In this document: one piece after another, positions 56,126 through 64,000 of the stretch
How positions within the stretch are numbered: position 1 is the stretch's first letter
How the letters are laid out: each line of letters starts with the position of its first letter
From: Hippopus hippopus
Taxonomy: Eukaryota > Mollusca > Bivalvia > Cardiida > Cardiidae
Reading direction: 5' to 3'
NCBI GenBank assembly: GCA_946811185.2
Contig: OX328097.1
Span: forward strand, 58,123,063 to 58,187,062
DNA: 64,000 bases
Notes under the pieces: generated by a model
What the model saw: only the letters and a program-made list of their open reading frames with translations
Told to the model about the DNA's origin: nothing
The model's database searches: none
Program-made: the position numbers and the translations under genes

Positions 56126-58200
56126 GACATTTCACAGCTGACATGTTGTGCCAGCTTTGTTAAATATTTTTTTGTATGACTGATGTATGGAAAGGTTTTG
56201 GAAAGCCTGATCAATGGATCAGATGTCTGACTACCACGAGCATTAGAATGCAAGTGTGATTTAAACCATTCTGCCCCTATGAAATAATTTTTACATTACA
56301 TATGGTAGATGGTGCAGAGGAAAGTCTGAAGCATAGATTGATTGTATGGTGCATAATTCAGTTTTCAATATTATCTTTTATATCGTGCTGGCAGTACCTC
56401 TCTTCATTGGAAGCCGCTCGAAAGGGGCTTCCAGTAGGAATGTACCTAAACTATTTACCATGTAGATGATCAGTAATTATTCGACTGGTTATTATTTTTG
56501 GAAATTTCCTAATAATGTGTTAGTGTTACAAAATTACTCCACATGACTCTCTCAAATATTCAATCAGACCTACATGAACATCAAGTCTGGTTTTCTTGCA
56601 ATACATGTCCATTCTCAAACAACAATGAAAATACAGAGAAATAAACTTCCTTTTATTGGCTAGTCCCTCGAACTTTTCCAGCTTAAAGGATTCCTTCTTT
56701 GTTCCCAAACGAAATTATAATGCTTTCCGTTTATCATAGGCTCTCCCACCTCTAAACCGTTTTCGCATTTGTCTACGTTTTTGCAAAACAAACTAATAAC
56801 AATTATGAGATGGAGAGCATCTTAGAATATGATAATCAGAAGCAGTTTTATGTACAAGTGTTTCGTCCATTTTTGATCTGTAACGATAATAGGGCGGTTA
56901 ACCTTTGATCAAGGTATAGATTGGTTACCTCCCTACACAGTAAGAGCTGACATCAGCTATTTATAGAATAGGCCTACTTGTGAAGAGATAACACTTTTTC
57001 TTCCCTTCGTCGACACTTTAGCCTCATCGAATTTTGTAACATGGACGATCTACCTTATGAGCCCTGTAAAATTTAGCATTCAGTGTATTGTGTGTGTCGA
57101 AGCTGTTATGATCAGACTGTAAGTTCTGTACAGTAAGGTTCTGATCTACAGTACCCGTGAAAAATGTATGGATCGTGGTGTACGTTGTCCACAAAAAATA
57201 CCAAAGTGGTGCATAGTGCTCTAAGGGTTGAAACTGTTCGAAAATGACAGAAATAGATCAAGATCAGACAGTACATAAGCCTGTGTAATATTTTTTAAAT
57301 ATTTTATAAGATATTGTAAACGTAAAAAAAATTTGTTTCATTTTCCTCACTCAGTATATTAATTTCATTCGTTGTAGTTGAAAGGATAAAGTTATTACCA
57401 AATCTATCACTGTGCATATACAACTTTTTACATCGCTGCTGGTCAAGGCTTTGGAATGGCTCTTGAAGTTTACATTAGAAGTTTTATAGGTTTGTACAAG
57501 GCATTTGCAGAAATTAGTTCAAAGTAATTTTTATTAAAGGATATATATATAGAGTAATAGTTATTATGTTGTAGTTGAATATATCGAGATCCTTAAAGGC
57601 TTAAAAAATAATTTTGTTTTTTTTTAGTGGTTTGCGCCAACTGTGAAGGCTATGATCAGAAGAATTTTGGAAATACTATGCAAAAGTCTCTAATTCTGGT
57701 GTAGAAATGTAATGATTCACTTTGTTACAAGTATGCTAAGATTTTTTTTGACAAGCAAAATGATAATGTTTTAGAAGAAAGTTGTTGAATATTTTTTTTC
57801 TTTTTTCTATTTGTAAAAAAATGAAACTCAAAGAAAATATCACTAAAAAATTGTAAATGCATGTAGATCTACGTGAATAACGATCTAAATATCACTTTCA
57901 ATAATTACTAACTTACATAATTCCGCAGTGTCGCCTTGATGCCCCTACAGAAGTTTGCTTTTTAAAATCAATTAATAATGAAAAATTCTGTACTTGAATT
58001 CATGCGCAATTTCTCCATTTTCAAACTTTGAGTAGAATTCTGAAAATTCCAATGCTTTTACATGTTTTCTCACATACGCATCATCACTTTAAATGATAAT
58101 GATGATTGTGATGATAATAATGATACAAGATAATTTAAGATTCCTCTCTTAACTTCTGCCTTTTTTATCCTGCATTTTAGTATCATTTGTCATGATCTTC
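56126..58200. other. No gene recognised
   Basis: AT-rich sequence. A short hairpin, GGAAGCC / GGGCTTCC, lies near 56410. A region at about 57110-57231 resembles the foldback element at 60250-60457, with GATCAGACTGTAAG pairing with GATCTAC-type sequence and the end GTGCTCTAAGGGTTGAA. An ATATATATA stretch is near 57541. The minus frame at 56526-56708 has no ATG until codon 33. Confidence 0.45.
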
Positions 58201-58206
58201 CGTTTG

Positions 58207-58234
58207 TGTGTGTGCGGGGGGGGGGGGGGGGGGA
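58207..58234 (+). repeat. GT run followed by long G homopolymer
   Basis: GTGTGTGTGC is followed by about 18 consecutive G. Such tracts can form quadruplexes and are often mis-sized in assemblies. Confidence 0.85.
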
Positions 58235-58249
58235 GATACAAAAATGTCA

Positions 58250-58572
58250 TCACATTTTTTCTAGAAAGTCAGTATTTCTGAAATTGTCCACCAAAAGATT
58301 GCGGCTTTTATGATGCCATGCATCATACATTTGTCTTGTACTTTTCTGGAGTCTCTTTTTACCAGTACATTGCATAATTTTCTTCCAAAGCCGATGGCAT
58401 TTTTCATCATTACCATCGCTGAAACAATTATCAACAGTGAGAGAGGAATGAATCCTGTTGCAATGACTATCATCACTCCCTAGGAAGATATAGCCGAGCT
58501 CAAGATTTAAATCGGCAACACCTGATTTTAAACTCCTTAATGTATAAGACCGAGTAACCAGGCTCAGCGTCA
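58250..58572 (-). mobile_element. Diverged second copy of the SINE family
   Basis: On the minus strand it shares with the 55118 copy the tRNA-like head region, AGCTCGGC...TTCTTCC, the body GCAACAGGATTCATTCC and the later block CTGGTAAAAAGAGACTCC. The head is more decayed and no clean target duplication was found. Two overlapping minus frames here (58250-58579 and 58261-58476) are not genes. Confidence 0.65.
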
Positions 58573-58616
58573 AATGCATGATTTGGTGTTAATGGCATTT
58601 TTTGGTGTTAATGGCA

Positions 58617-58665
58617 TTTTTATACCATGGCTAGTGCACACATTTGATGCTTTCTCCATATTTCT
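58617..58665 (-). mobile_element. 3' fragment of the SINE family
   Basis: TATACCATGGCTAGTGCAC followed by GATGCTTTCTCCAT matches the 3' body of the 55118 SINE (TATCATGGCAGCTAGTGCAC...ATGCTTTCATGGAG). It is preceded by two tandem copies of TTTGGTGTTAATGGCATTTT (58581-58618) and abuts a MITE. Confidence 0.5.
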
Positions 58666-58861
58666 TTACCCTTTACCAGATGATAAAATTGTAGCCTTGT
58701 CCAACTGAAAGCATTTCGAGACGATGAATGTGACTTAATAGATCTACATATAATGTGTCACAGGGAGGAAAACATTGTGGGAAAAGGAGAAAATGCCAAT
58801 AACCAGCATCTCCTTTTCCCACAATGTTGTCAAAAGGAGTCTCCCACAGGGCTGTTTAAAG
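58666..58861 (+). mobile_element. Palindromic MITE copy (family P)
   Basis: It starts TTACCCTTTACCAGATGATA. The hairpin core is the best preserved in the window: AACATTGTGGGAAAAGGAG is followed by a hinge with CCAATAACC and CTCCTTTTCCCACAATGTT. The right terminus is eroded (GGGCTGTTTAAAGTT). Confidence 0.8.
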
Positions 58862-59011
58862 TTGGTTTTGTGTTAAAACTCTAAACTAGACATAATTCTA
58901 GATATTGAAAGTATTGCATCTGCAGATGAAAAATGTGTCTTGACTTCTTTTTGTTAAAGAAATGAAAACTAGTGTAAAAGGGAGAAGACACAATTTTTCA
59001 AACATTTTTAA

Positions 59012-59794
59012 CTCACCTGAGCACAAAGTGATCGTGCCGTGTCAGTCGTGCGTCTTCAACTTTTACCTTGTGTACGCTCTAGAGGTGACATTTTCAGTCC
59101 GATACTCGTGAAACTTGGTCAGAATGTTTGTCTTGATGATGTCTCGGACAAGTTCGATAATGGGTCATGTCGGGTCAAAAACTAGATCACTTGGTCAAAT
59201 CTTAGAAAAACCTTGTGTAAACTCTAGACTACATTTTCTCTCCAAAACTCTTGAAAGTTGGTCAGAATGTTTGTCTTGATGATAGCTTGGACGAGTTTGA
59301 AAATGGGCCATGTCCGGTCAAAATCTAGGTCACTAGATCAAATCTTGGAAAAACCTTGTGTACGCTCTAGAGGCCCCATTTTCAGTCCAAAACTGTTGAA
59401 AGTTGTTCAGAATGTTTGTCTTGATATTATCTCAGAGGAGTTTGAAAATGGGTCCTGTGGGGTCAAAAACTAGGTCAATAGGTGAAATCTTCGAAAAACC
59501 TTGTGTACCTTCTAGAGGCCACATTTTTAGTGCAATACTTATGAAACTTAGTATGTTTGTCTTGGTGATTTCTTGGACCAGTTTGCATATGGGTCATGTG
59601 GGGTCAAAAACAAGGTCACTGAGTCAAATCTTCAAAAAGCCTTGTGTACACTCCAGAGGCCACATTTTCAGTCAAATACTCATCAAAATCTTGGTAGAAT
59701 GTTTGTCATAATATCTCAAAGAGATTGAAAATGGGTCATGTTTGGTCAAAAGACTCAGGTGAGTGACTTCAGAACCATCATGGCCCTCTTGTTT
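59012..59794 (+). mobile_element. CTCACCTGAG element with 141-145 bp tandem core
   Basis: The termini CTCACCTGAG (59012-59021) and CTCAGGTGAG (59754-59763) are perfect inverted repeats. The right end finishes ACCATCATGGCCCTCTTGTTT. The core holds about 4.8 tandem units with CCTTGTGTA at 59066, 59211, 59354, 59499 and 59640, each with TCAGAATGTTTGTCTTGAT and a GGGTCAAAAACTAGGTCA block. Frames of 71 and 102 codons run through the repeats and are not genes. The class is the same as the element at 52630. Confidence 0.75.
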
Positions 59795-59904
59795 CCTTAT
59801 TACACAATGTTTCAAAAATCTGTATGGTTATTTAAATACAGAAGTGTTTTGTAAAGTGAAAAACTGCACTAACTTTTTCAAAGCCTAAGGCAAGCAATAT
59901 CGAA

Positions 59905-60160
59905 ATGATGTCAAGCTGAGAGGAAGGAAATAATTCTGTTACTGTTGTTATCGTCAGTCCAAGAAAATACTTGGACTGTGCCACAATTTGAGCACTGCCC
60001 CTGGATTACTGCCTCCGAGGGAACCGATTGAGTACCCCGCTTAGTATGCCATTTATAAAGTCTTTCAGCACCACATATAACTTGATTTCTTTCCACAGCT
60101 GAAAAAGCAATCCCCTGAAACTCAGAAGATCTTATAAAGGCTTGGCAAGCTAAACAAGTT
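59905..60160 (-). mobile_element. Third, strongly diverged SINE copy
   Basis: On the minus strand, TTTTCTTGGACTGACGATAAC and GTAACAGAATTATTTCCTTC align with the body of the other two SINE copies (TTTCTTTCCCAGGATTGATG, GCAACAGGATTCATTCC). A head-like block with ACTCAATCGGTTCCCTCGG lies upstream. The 88-codon minus frame (59911-60177) is a by-product. Confidence 0.45.
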
Positions 60161-60249
60161 GACAGTATAGATCCCATTTAAGACTGCATGTTCTGTGCAA
60201 TCTGATCTATGCTAGCCTCAAAAGCAAGTTTCCACCAATGGCACTGAAA

Positions 60250-60457
60250 GGATTAACCTTCAGAGTGCAGAGTAAACCTATCGGACATTTTCAGCCTAAA
60301 AGTACGACCGAAATAATTGCTATTTCATGTTTGCTTTTGTCTACAGTGTTTCAGCAAAGGTGACAATGTAGATCAAAGATTAGGCTGCACATTTTATGCA
60401 GACTGATCTTGATCTACACAAGGGCAACTATAGTCGTGAAAGGCGCTTTAAGGGTTA
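60250..60457. mobile_element. 208 bp MITE with central hairpin (second family)
   Basis: The ends GGATTAACCTTCAGAGTGC and GGCGCTTTAAGGGTTAA are inverted. In the middle, GTAGATCAAAGATTAGG and TGATCTTGATCTAC form a stem around GCACATTTTATGC. Its sequence is unrelated to family P. Confidence 0.6.
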
Positions 60458-60559
60458 AAAAAACAATTGGTCATGTGTGTAGGGAAATGTGGCATGATGC
60501 AACATACCGGTACTGTTACGAAGACGTAGTTGATGGAATAAATTGTTCATTTTTCTCAG

Positions 60560-60790
60560 CATCAACTCAAAAAACATAGATGCCTTTTAAAACATAGTGA
60601 AATCATAGCTGGTAACCAGTATTTTCTCCTTTTCCCACAAGGTTTTCTACCCTATCATTTCAGCTACATTTGAATTTTATGGTGGTAAAGAATTACAGGG
60701 AAGAAAAAATTGTGGGAAAAGGAGAAAATTCTGGTTACGAGCATTTTCCCACCACATTTTTTTTATATTTCCCACAATATTTTTTAAAAT
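60560..60790. mobile_element. Two broken core copies of palindromic MITE family P
   Basis: The left part has CTGGTAACCAGTATTTTCTC and CCTTTTCCCACAAGG. The right part has ATTGTGGGAAAAGGAGAAAA and CTGGTTACGAGCATTTTCCC, followed by a second TTTCCCACAATATTTTT. The outer termini are missing or scrambled. Confidence 0.55.
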
Positions 60791-60809
60791 TTTTTATTCC
60801 TTTTGAAAA

Positions 60810-61354
60810 AATAGCATGTAAGCTCTAGAGGCCACATTTTCAATCCAATACTCTTCAAAGTCAGAATGTTTGGCCTGATAATATCTGGGATGACTTCGAA
60901 ATGGGTCAAGTAAGTGCGCCCAATATGACCTAAGTTGTCGACGGGCCTTAAAACGCTATTCATCATCGAAATGGGTCATGTCAGGTATAAAACTATGTCA
61001 CCGAGTCAAATCTTTGAAAAAACTGTGTGTAGACTCTAGAAGGCACATGTTCAGTGCAGTCCTCATGAAAGTTGGCAAAGACATTTGTCTTGATATCCCA
61101 GACAAGTTTAAAATTTTATCAGGTCTAAGAGCAGGTGACTGGGATAAATTTCTTGAGGCCAATGTTCACTTTGATGCTAATCAAACTAGAATAGAATGTT
61201 TTTCCTGATACTTAAACGATTTTTAATATGGGTCAGCTTGGTAAAAAATTAAGTCATCAGCTCATATCAAAGAAAAACACTGACTACTTCTTATTATGTT
61301 CTAAAAGGTACATGTAGGCTTAGAAGAAATATTCAGGGCCATCATGGCCCTCTT
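60810..61354 (+). mobile_element. 5'-truncated, degenerate CTCACCTGAG-type element
   Basis: It has tandem units like those of 59012-59794 (CTCTAGAGGCCACATTTTCA near 60824, GTAGACTCTAGAAGGCACATG near 61027) but no left terminus. It ends with CAGGGCCATCATGGCCCTCTTGTTT at about 61354. A weaker second end, GGGTCATCATAGTTCTCTTG, lies at 61390-61410. A 57 bp insertion sits at 60909-60965. Confidence 0.6.
60909..60965 (+). mobile_element. 57 bp insertion flanked by 13 bp direct repeats
   Basis: TCGAAATGGGTCA occurs at 60896-60908 and again at 60966-60978, bracketing 57 bp with GTTGTCGACGGGCCTTAAAAC. That inner motif resembles the 3' tail of some molluscan SINEs, so this may be a severely 5'-truncated retroposed copy. 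The tail assignment is from memory and uncertain. Confidence 0.45.
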
Positions 61355-61410
61355 GTTTAATCTATAAGGCAGTGGACAGAGACACTGAAAGGGTCATCAT
61401 AGTTCTCTTG

Positions 61411-61858
61411 TTCATATTGCGTTCCATGAATTTTCTTTTAATTGTATACGAATGGTCTTTTGATAAAGCACACCTGCAGGAAAAGTCTTTTATCCTAGGG
61501 TGTATCATATTTTTTTGCAAAACCATTCCATCATAGACTGATGATATTTTTCAGAAAAGTTACCGTGTACATTTTTCAGTAAACTGTCATTCTATAGTCC
61601 ATAAGTCTCATTGCTAAATTTCCACAAGACGGTAGGCTTTAAAGTTTACAGAGTGGTCAGTAATCTCCCCTTTTAGGTCATCAATAGGCAGGGCATTGGC
61701 TCAGAATGTATTTTGCCTAAAAGAAAATTTGAATATATGGGAGACCTGAGATTTTTAATCCCAATTTCTGCTGTTTGCAAACATGTTACAGACTGAAAGT
61801 AAAGAGACATCACTCTGTATGTTTGTAGTTTGATATCTGTCTAACCTGTCATCATCTT
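61411..61858. other. No gene recognised
   Basis: Unique AT-rich sequence between repeat elements, with no supported frame or repeat. Confidence 0.55.
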
Positions 61859-62065
61859 AACTCTTTACCAAACGACAAAATTTTAGACTTGTCCAAATTG
61901 AAAGCATTTGCAGACGACAATATAAACCTGACTCAAAAATTGAAACTTGACTTTAGAAGAGTAGAAAACATTGTGGGAAAAGGAGAAAATGCTGGTTACC
62001 ACAATGTTTTCAGAAGGCTTCTTCCTCTAGGTCATGAAAACCAGGGATTGTTTGGTAAAGGGTTT
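61859..62065 (+). mobile_element. Palindromic MITE, best full copy of family P
   Basis: The inverted termini AACTCTTTACCAAACGAC and ATTGTTTGGTAAAGGGTT bound 207 bp. Order inside: TTAGACTTGTCCAAATTGAA, GCATTTGCAGACGACAA, GTAGAAAACATTGTGGG, AAAAGGAGAAAATGCTGG, then a shortened return arm, CACAATGTTTTC. No gene is encoded; the 96-codon frame at 61889-62179 crosses it by chance. Confidence 0.85.
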
Positions 62066-62943
62066 ATTTACAATTGTTCAAAACGATTTCCAAAGAAATA
62101 TAAATGTTTGACTTGCTCTACAAAACCAACAATAGTTGTATGTTTCAAAGGCTTACTTAATCTTAATTTAACACAATAATTATAAACAACAACAAAACAC
62201 TCGAAATATGAACATTGCATACATTTCTATCTTGATGCTTCATCCACAATCAGTCTCTGGAAAAAAAGAAAGACGAATTGAATAACACTCAATAATCAAT
62301 TCTTAAAGATTCCAGATAAAAGACATCCAAGAACAGAATGAAAATAACAGGCAAACTTGTATTTGAACCATGCTCTGGCAAAAGGGGGGTTTAATGCATC
62401 TCTGTAATACATTATACCAGGCAAGTCATCACATAAATATGGATCCATAAAATCTATTTTGTATAGCAACTGACTGAATCATGAGATACCCCAGCCCTTT
62501 CACATGCAGAAAAACTATCAAAAGCAAAAAGGTTTGATCCGCGCAGGCTGACATAGGCAATACCTTTTGCAAATTCATAAAGCCCCCTTTTCACAGAGAC
62601 AGAGCAAGGCTCATTAACAGGCAAGAAAGGATTGCGACAGAAAAATTGTATGCCTCAGCATTTTTGTATCCCCTCAGCATTTTTGTTATGTATCTTATAC
62701 CTAAGTTAGCCCTTAATCATACAACCCCAAACTTAACACATTATCATACAATCTCATAATTGTAACAACCACACAACCAAGTTTTCAATTTGAAAGTATT
62801 TACAGACGATAAATGCAGTAAACATGACAAGACCTGTCTTTTACTATAACTGTTGCAAAGTGGACAAATACCCACTTCCCCCATTCCTCTCCCCACCCCC
62901 ACAGCACCTTGTCCCTTGTCACTGAAGCAGCACAATTGGAGAT
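62066..62943. other. No gene; possible MITE fragment at 62785-62860
   Basis: Mostly unique AT-rich sequence. TTTTCAATTTGAAAGTATTT followed by ACAGACGATAAATGC near 62785 resembles the inner part of family P, without its hairpin core. Opposed frames at 62744-63034 and 62853-63074 lack support. Confidence 0.45.
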
Positions 62944-63235
62944 CAGAAATGATTTTCAAAACAAAGTTACACTGTGACCTTGACCCATGTGACCCCAAAA
63001 AAATTAGGGCACTTCCTTGGGTCATGACCAACAATTATATAAAGTTTAAGGGTCCTAGGTCAAACAGTTATTGAGTTGAGCACAGAAACAATTTTCAAAC
63101 AAACTTCACCTGTGACCTTGACCTTTGACCCATGTGACCCAAAATAAATAAAGCACATCCTTGGATCATAACCAACAACTGATAAAGTTTCGGGCCAAAC
63201 AGCTATTGAGTTAGAGCACAGAGACGATTTTCACT
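62944..63235 (+). repeat. 137 bp tandem repeat, two copies plus stub
   Basis: Copies at 62944-63082 and 63083-63218 and a stub at 63219 share CAGAAACAATTTTCAAAC, TGTGACCTTGACC, CATGTGACCC and CAGTTATTGAGTT. The second copy has TGACCTTGACCTTTGACC at 63113-63130. That sequence combines, on the opposite strand, an ERR/SF-1 extended half-site (TCAAGGTCA) with a DR1 nuclear-receptor element (GGTCAAAGGTCA). Confidence 0.85.
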
Positions 63236-63261
63236 GGTTTTTACTCTTTCAAATTGTAAGA

Positions 63262-63350
63262 CAAATTCTATCATTCGAACCACAATTTGTCATCTGCAAG
63301 TGCCTAGAATTTGGACAAATCTCAAATTGTCATCTGGTAAATGTTTAAAA
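63262..63350 (-). mobile_element. Partial copy of palindromic MITE family P
   Basis: CATTCGAACCACAATTTGTC, GCAAGTGCCTAGAATTTGGAC and GTCATCTGGTAAATGTTTA match the terminal half of the family in reverse. The hairpin core is absent. Confidence 0.5.
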
Positions 63351-63557
63351 CTGAGTTACCTTTAAAGATGTAAGAGTGTTTGTAGTCTGTAATCCCAGTG
63401 ACCTGAGAAGAACAACAGGGCTAAGGTCTGTGCTGTAGAGTCTCTGTAAACCATCAATTGTTGCCATCACTGGCAAAATTTTGCGCTGCCTATTGGTCTC
63501 ATATTCTTGTAAGTAAGTCAATGATCCTATAAAAACCAATGAAAGAATAATGCACTG

Positions 63558-63777
63558 CTTAACTTTGTATCAAACAATAAAATTACCGACTTGTCCAAAT
63601 TGAAACCACTTGCAGACAACATATGAAATGTAGCTTAAATGACAGAATTTGTCTTGGGGTAGAAAACTTTTTCGGAAAATGAAAAAATGCTTGTCATCAG
63701 CAATTTCTCTTTTTTCCACAATGTTTCAAGGGTTATTTCCTCAAGGAGTTCAACCATTACAGTACTTGCTAATTTCT
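63558..63777 (+). mobile_element. Palindromic MITE copy (family P)
   Basis: It starts CTTAACTTTGTATCAAAC, then CGACTTGTCCAAATTGAAAC, GGGGTAGAAAACTTTTTCGG, the hinge AATGCTTGTCATCAGC and the return arm TTTTTTCCACAATGTTTC. A further terminal fragment (TGAAAATGTTTTCAATGGC...GAGGGGTTCAAC) lies at about 63840-63895. Opposed frames across 63635-63920 arise from the palindromes. Confidence 0.7.
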
Positions 63778-64000
63778 GGTCACATAAAATTATTAAAAAA
63801 AATAGTAAATATGAAAGGCTACATGAACTATCTTTTTTTCTGAAAATGTTTTCAATGGCTTTTTCCTCAGACATCTTGGTGAGGGGTTCAACCTTCAACA
63901 AAATACTACACAGGCTATGAGCAGAAATACCATTAATTACAGTAAGTCATGCATAATTATAAGAAACATCGGTACAAAAGAATAATGTATTTATACAGTG

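Noticed and set aside
56526..56708. 60-codon minus-strand frame
   Set aside because: It has a TTG start; the first ATG is at codon 33, leaving too short a frame to support.
58250..58579. 109-codon minus-strand frame
   Set aside because: It lies within a diverged SINE copy recognised by similarity to 55118-55398.
59258..59711. Frames of 71 and 102 codons with internal repeats, resembling a repetitive protein
   Set aside because: They are read-throughs of a 141-145 bp tandem core of a mobile element whose unit length is not always a multiple of three.

Overview
The window looks like nuclear DNA of a marine invertebrate, most likely a bivalve mollusc. It is AT-rich and gene-poor, with no bacterial-style gene packing. 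It is full of repeats I associate with bivalve genomes: ends reading GGGCCATCATGGCCCTCTTGTT, termini reading ATGCCCCCGCTATG, 135-165 bp tandem units carrying TGACCTTGACC or its complement, and tRNA-derived SINEs. The organism call rests on remembered repeat signatures, not on a gene.

Layout. 1-1433: a small inverted-repeat element, then a larger element holding three 150-160 bp tandem units. 2040-2616: the only convincing gene-like segment, a TATA-containing promoter-like region and a 108-codon ORF of unknown family. 2831-3403: a 573 bp transposon-like element with 52 bp inverted ends and an 8 bp target duplication. 3404-8361: mostly unremarkable intergenic or intronic DNA with three foldback elements. 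8362-50423: a macrosatellite of 16 head-to-tail copies of a 2.58-2.76 kb unit (41.6 kb), with eroded partial copies on its left and a 48 bp stub on its right. 50424-64000: accessory DNA crowded with non-autonomous elements: one recurrent palindromic MITE family, a tRNA-derived SINE family, elements with internal tandem cores, and other foldbacks.

The macrosatellite is the main object. It starts and stops at the same phase of the unit, contains two interleaved sequence subtypes (B A A B8 A3 B A), carries a unit (U2) where both subtype versions of one segment lie side by side, and has neighbouring units sharing private variants. These are the marks of unequal crossing-over and local homogenisation. 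Each unit keeps a 76-codon plus-strand ORF, but the differences between copies mostly change amino acids, so I treat the unit as non-coding unless transcript data say otherwise.

No rRNA gene, functional tRNA gene, CRISPR array or operon was seen. Many open frames begin on GTG or TTG, which would not normally be used in an animal nuclear gene, and most others are explained by palindromic repeats. Positions of diffuse element ends are by eye and may be off by several bases.
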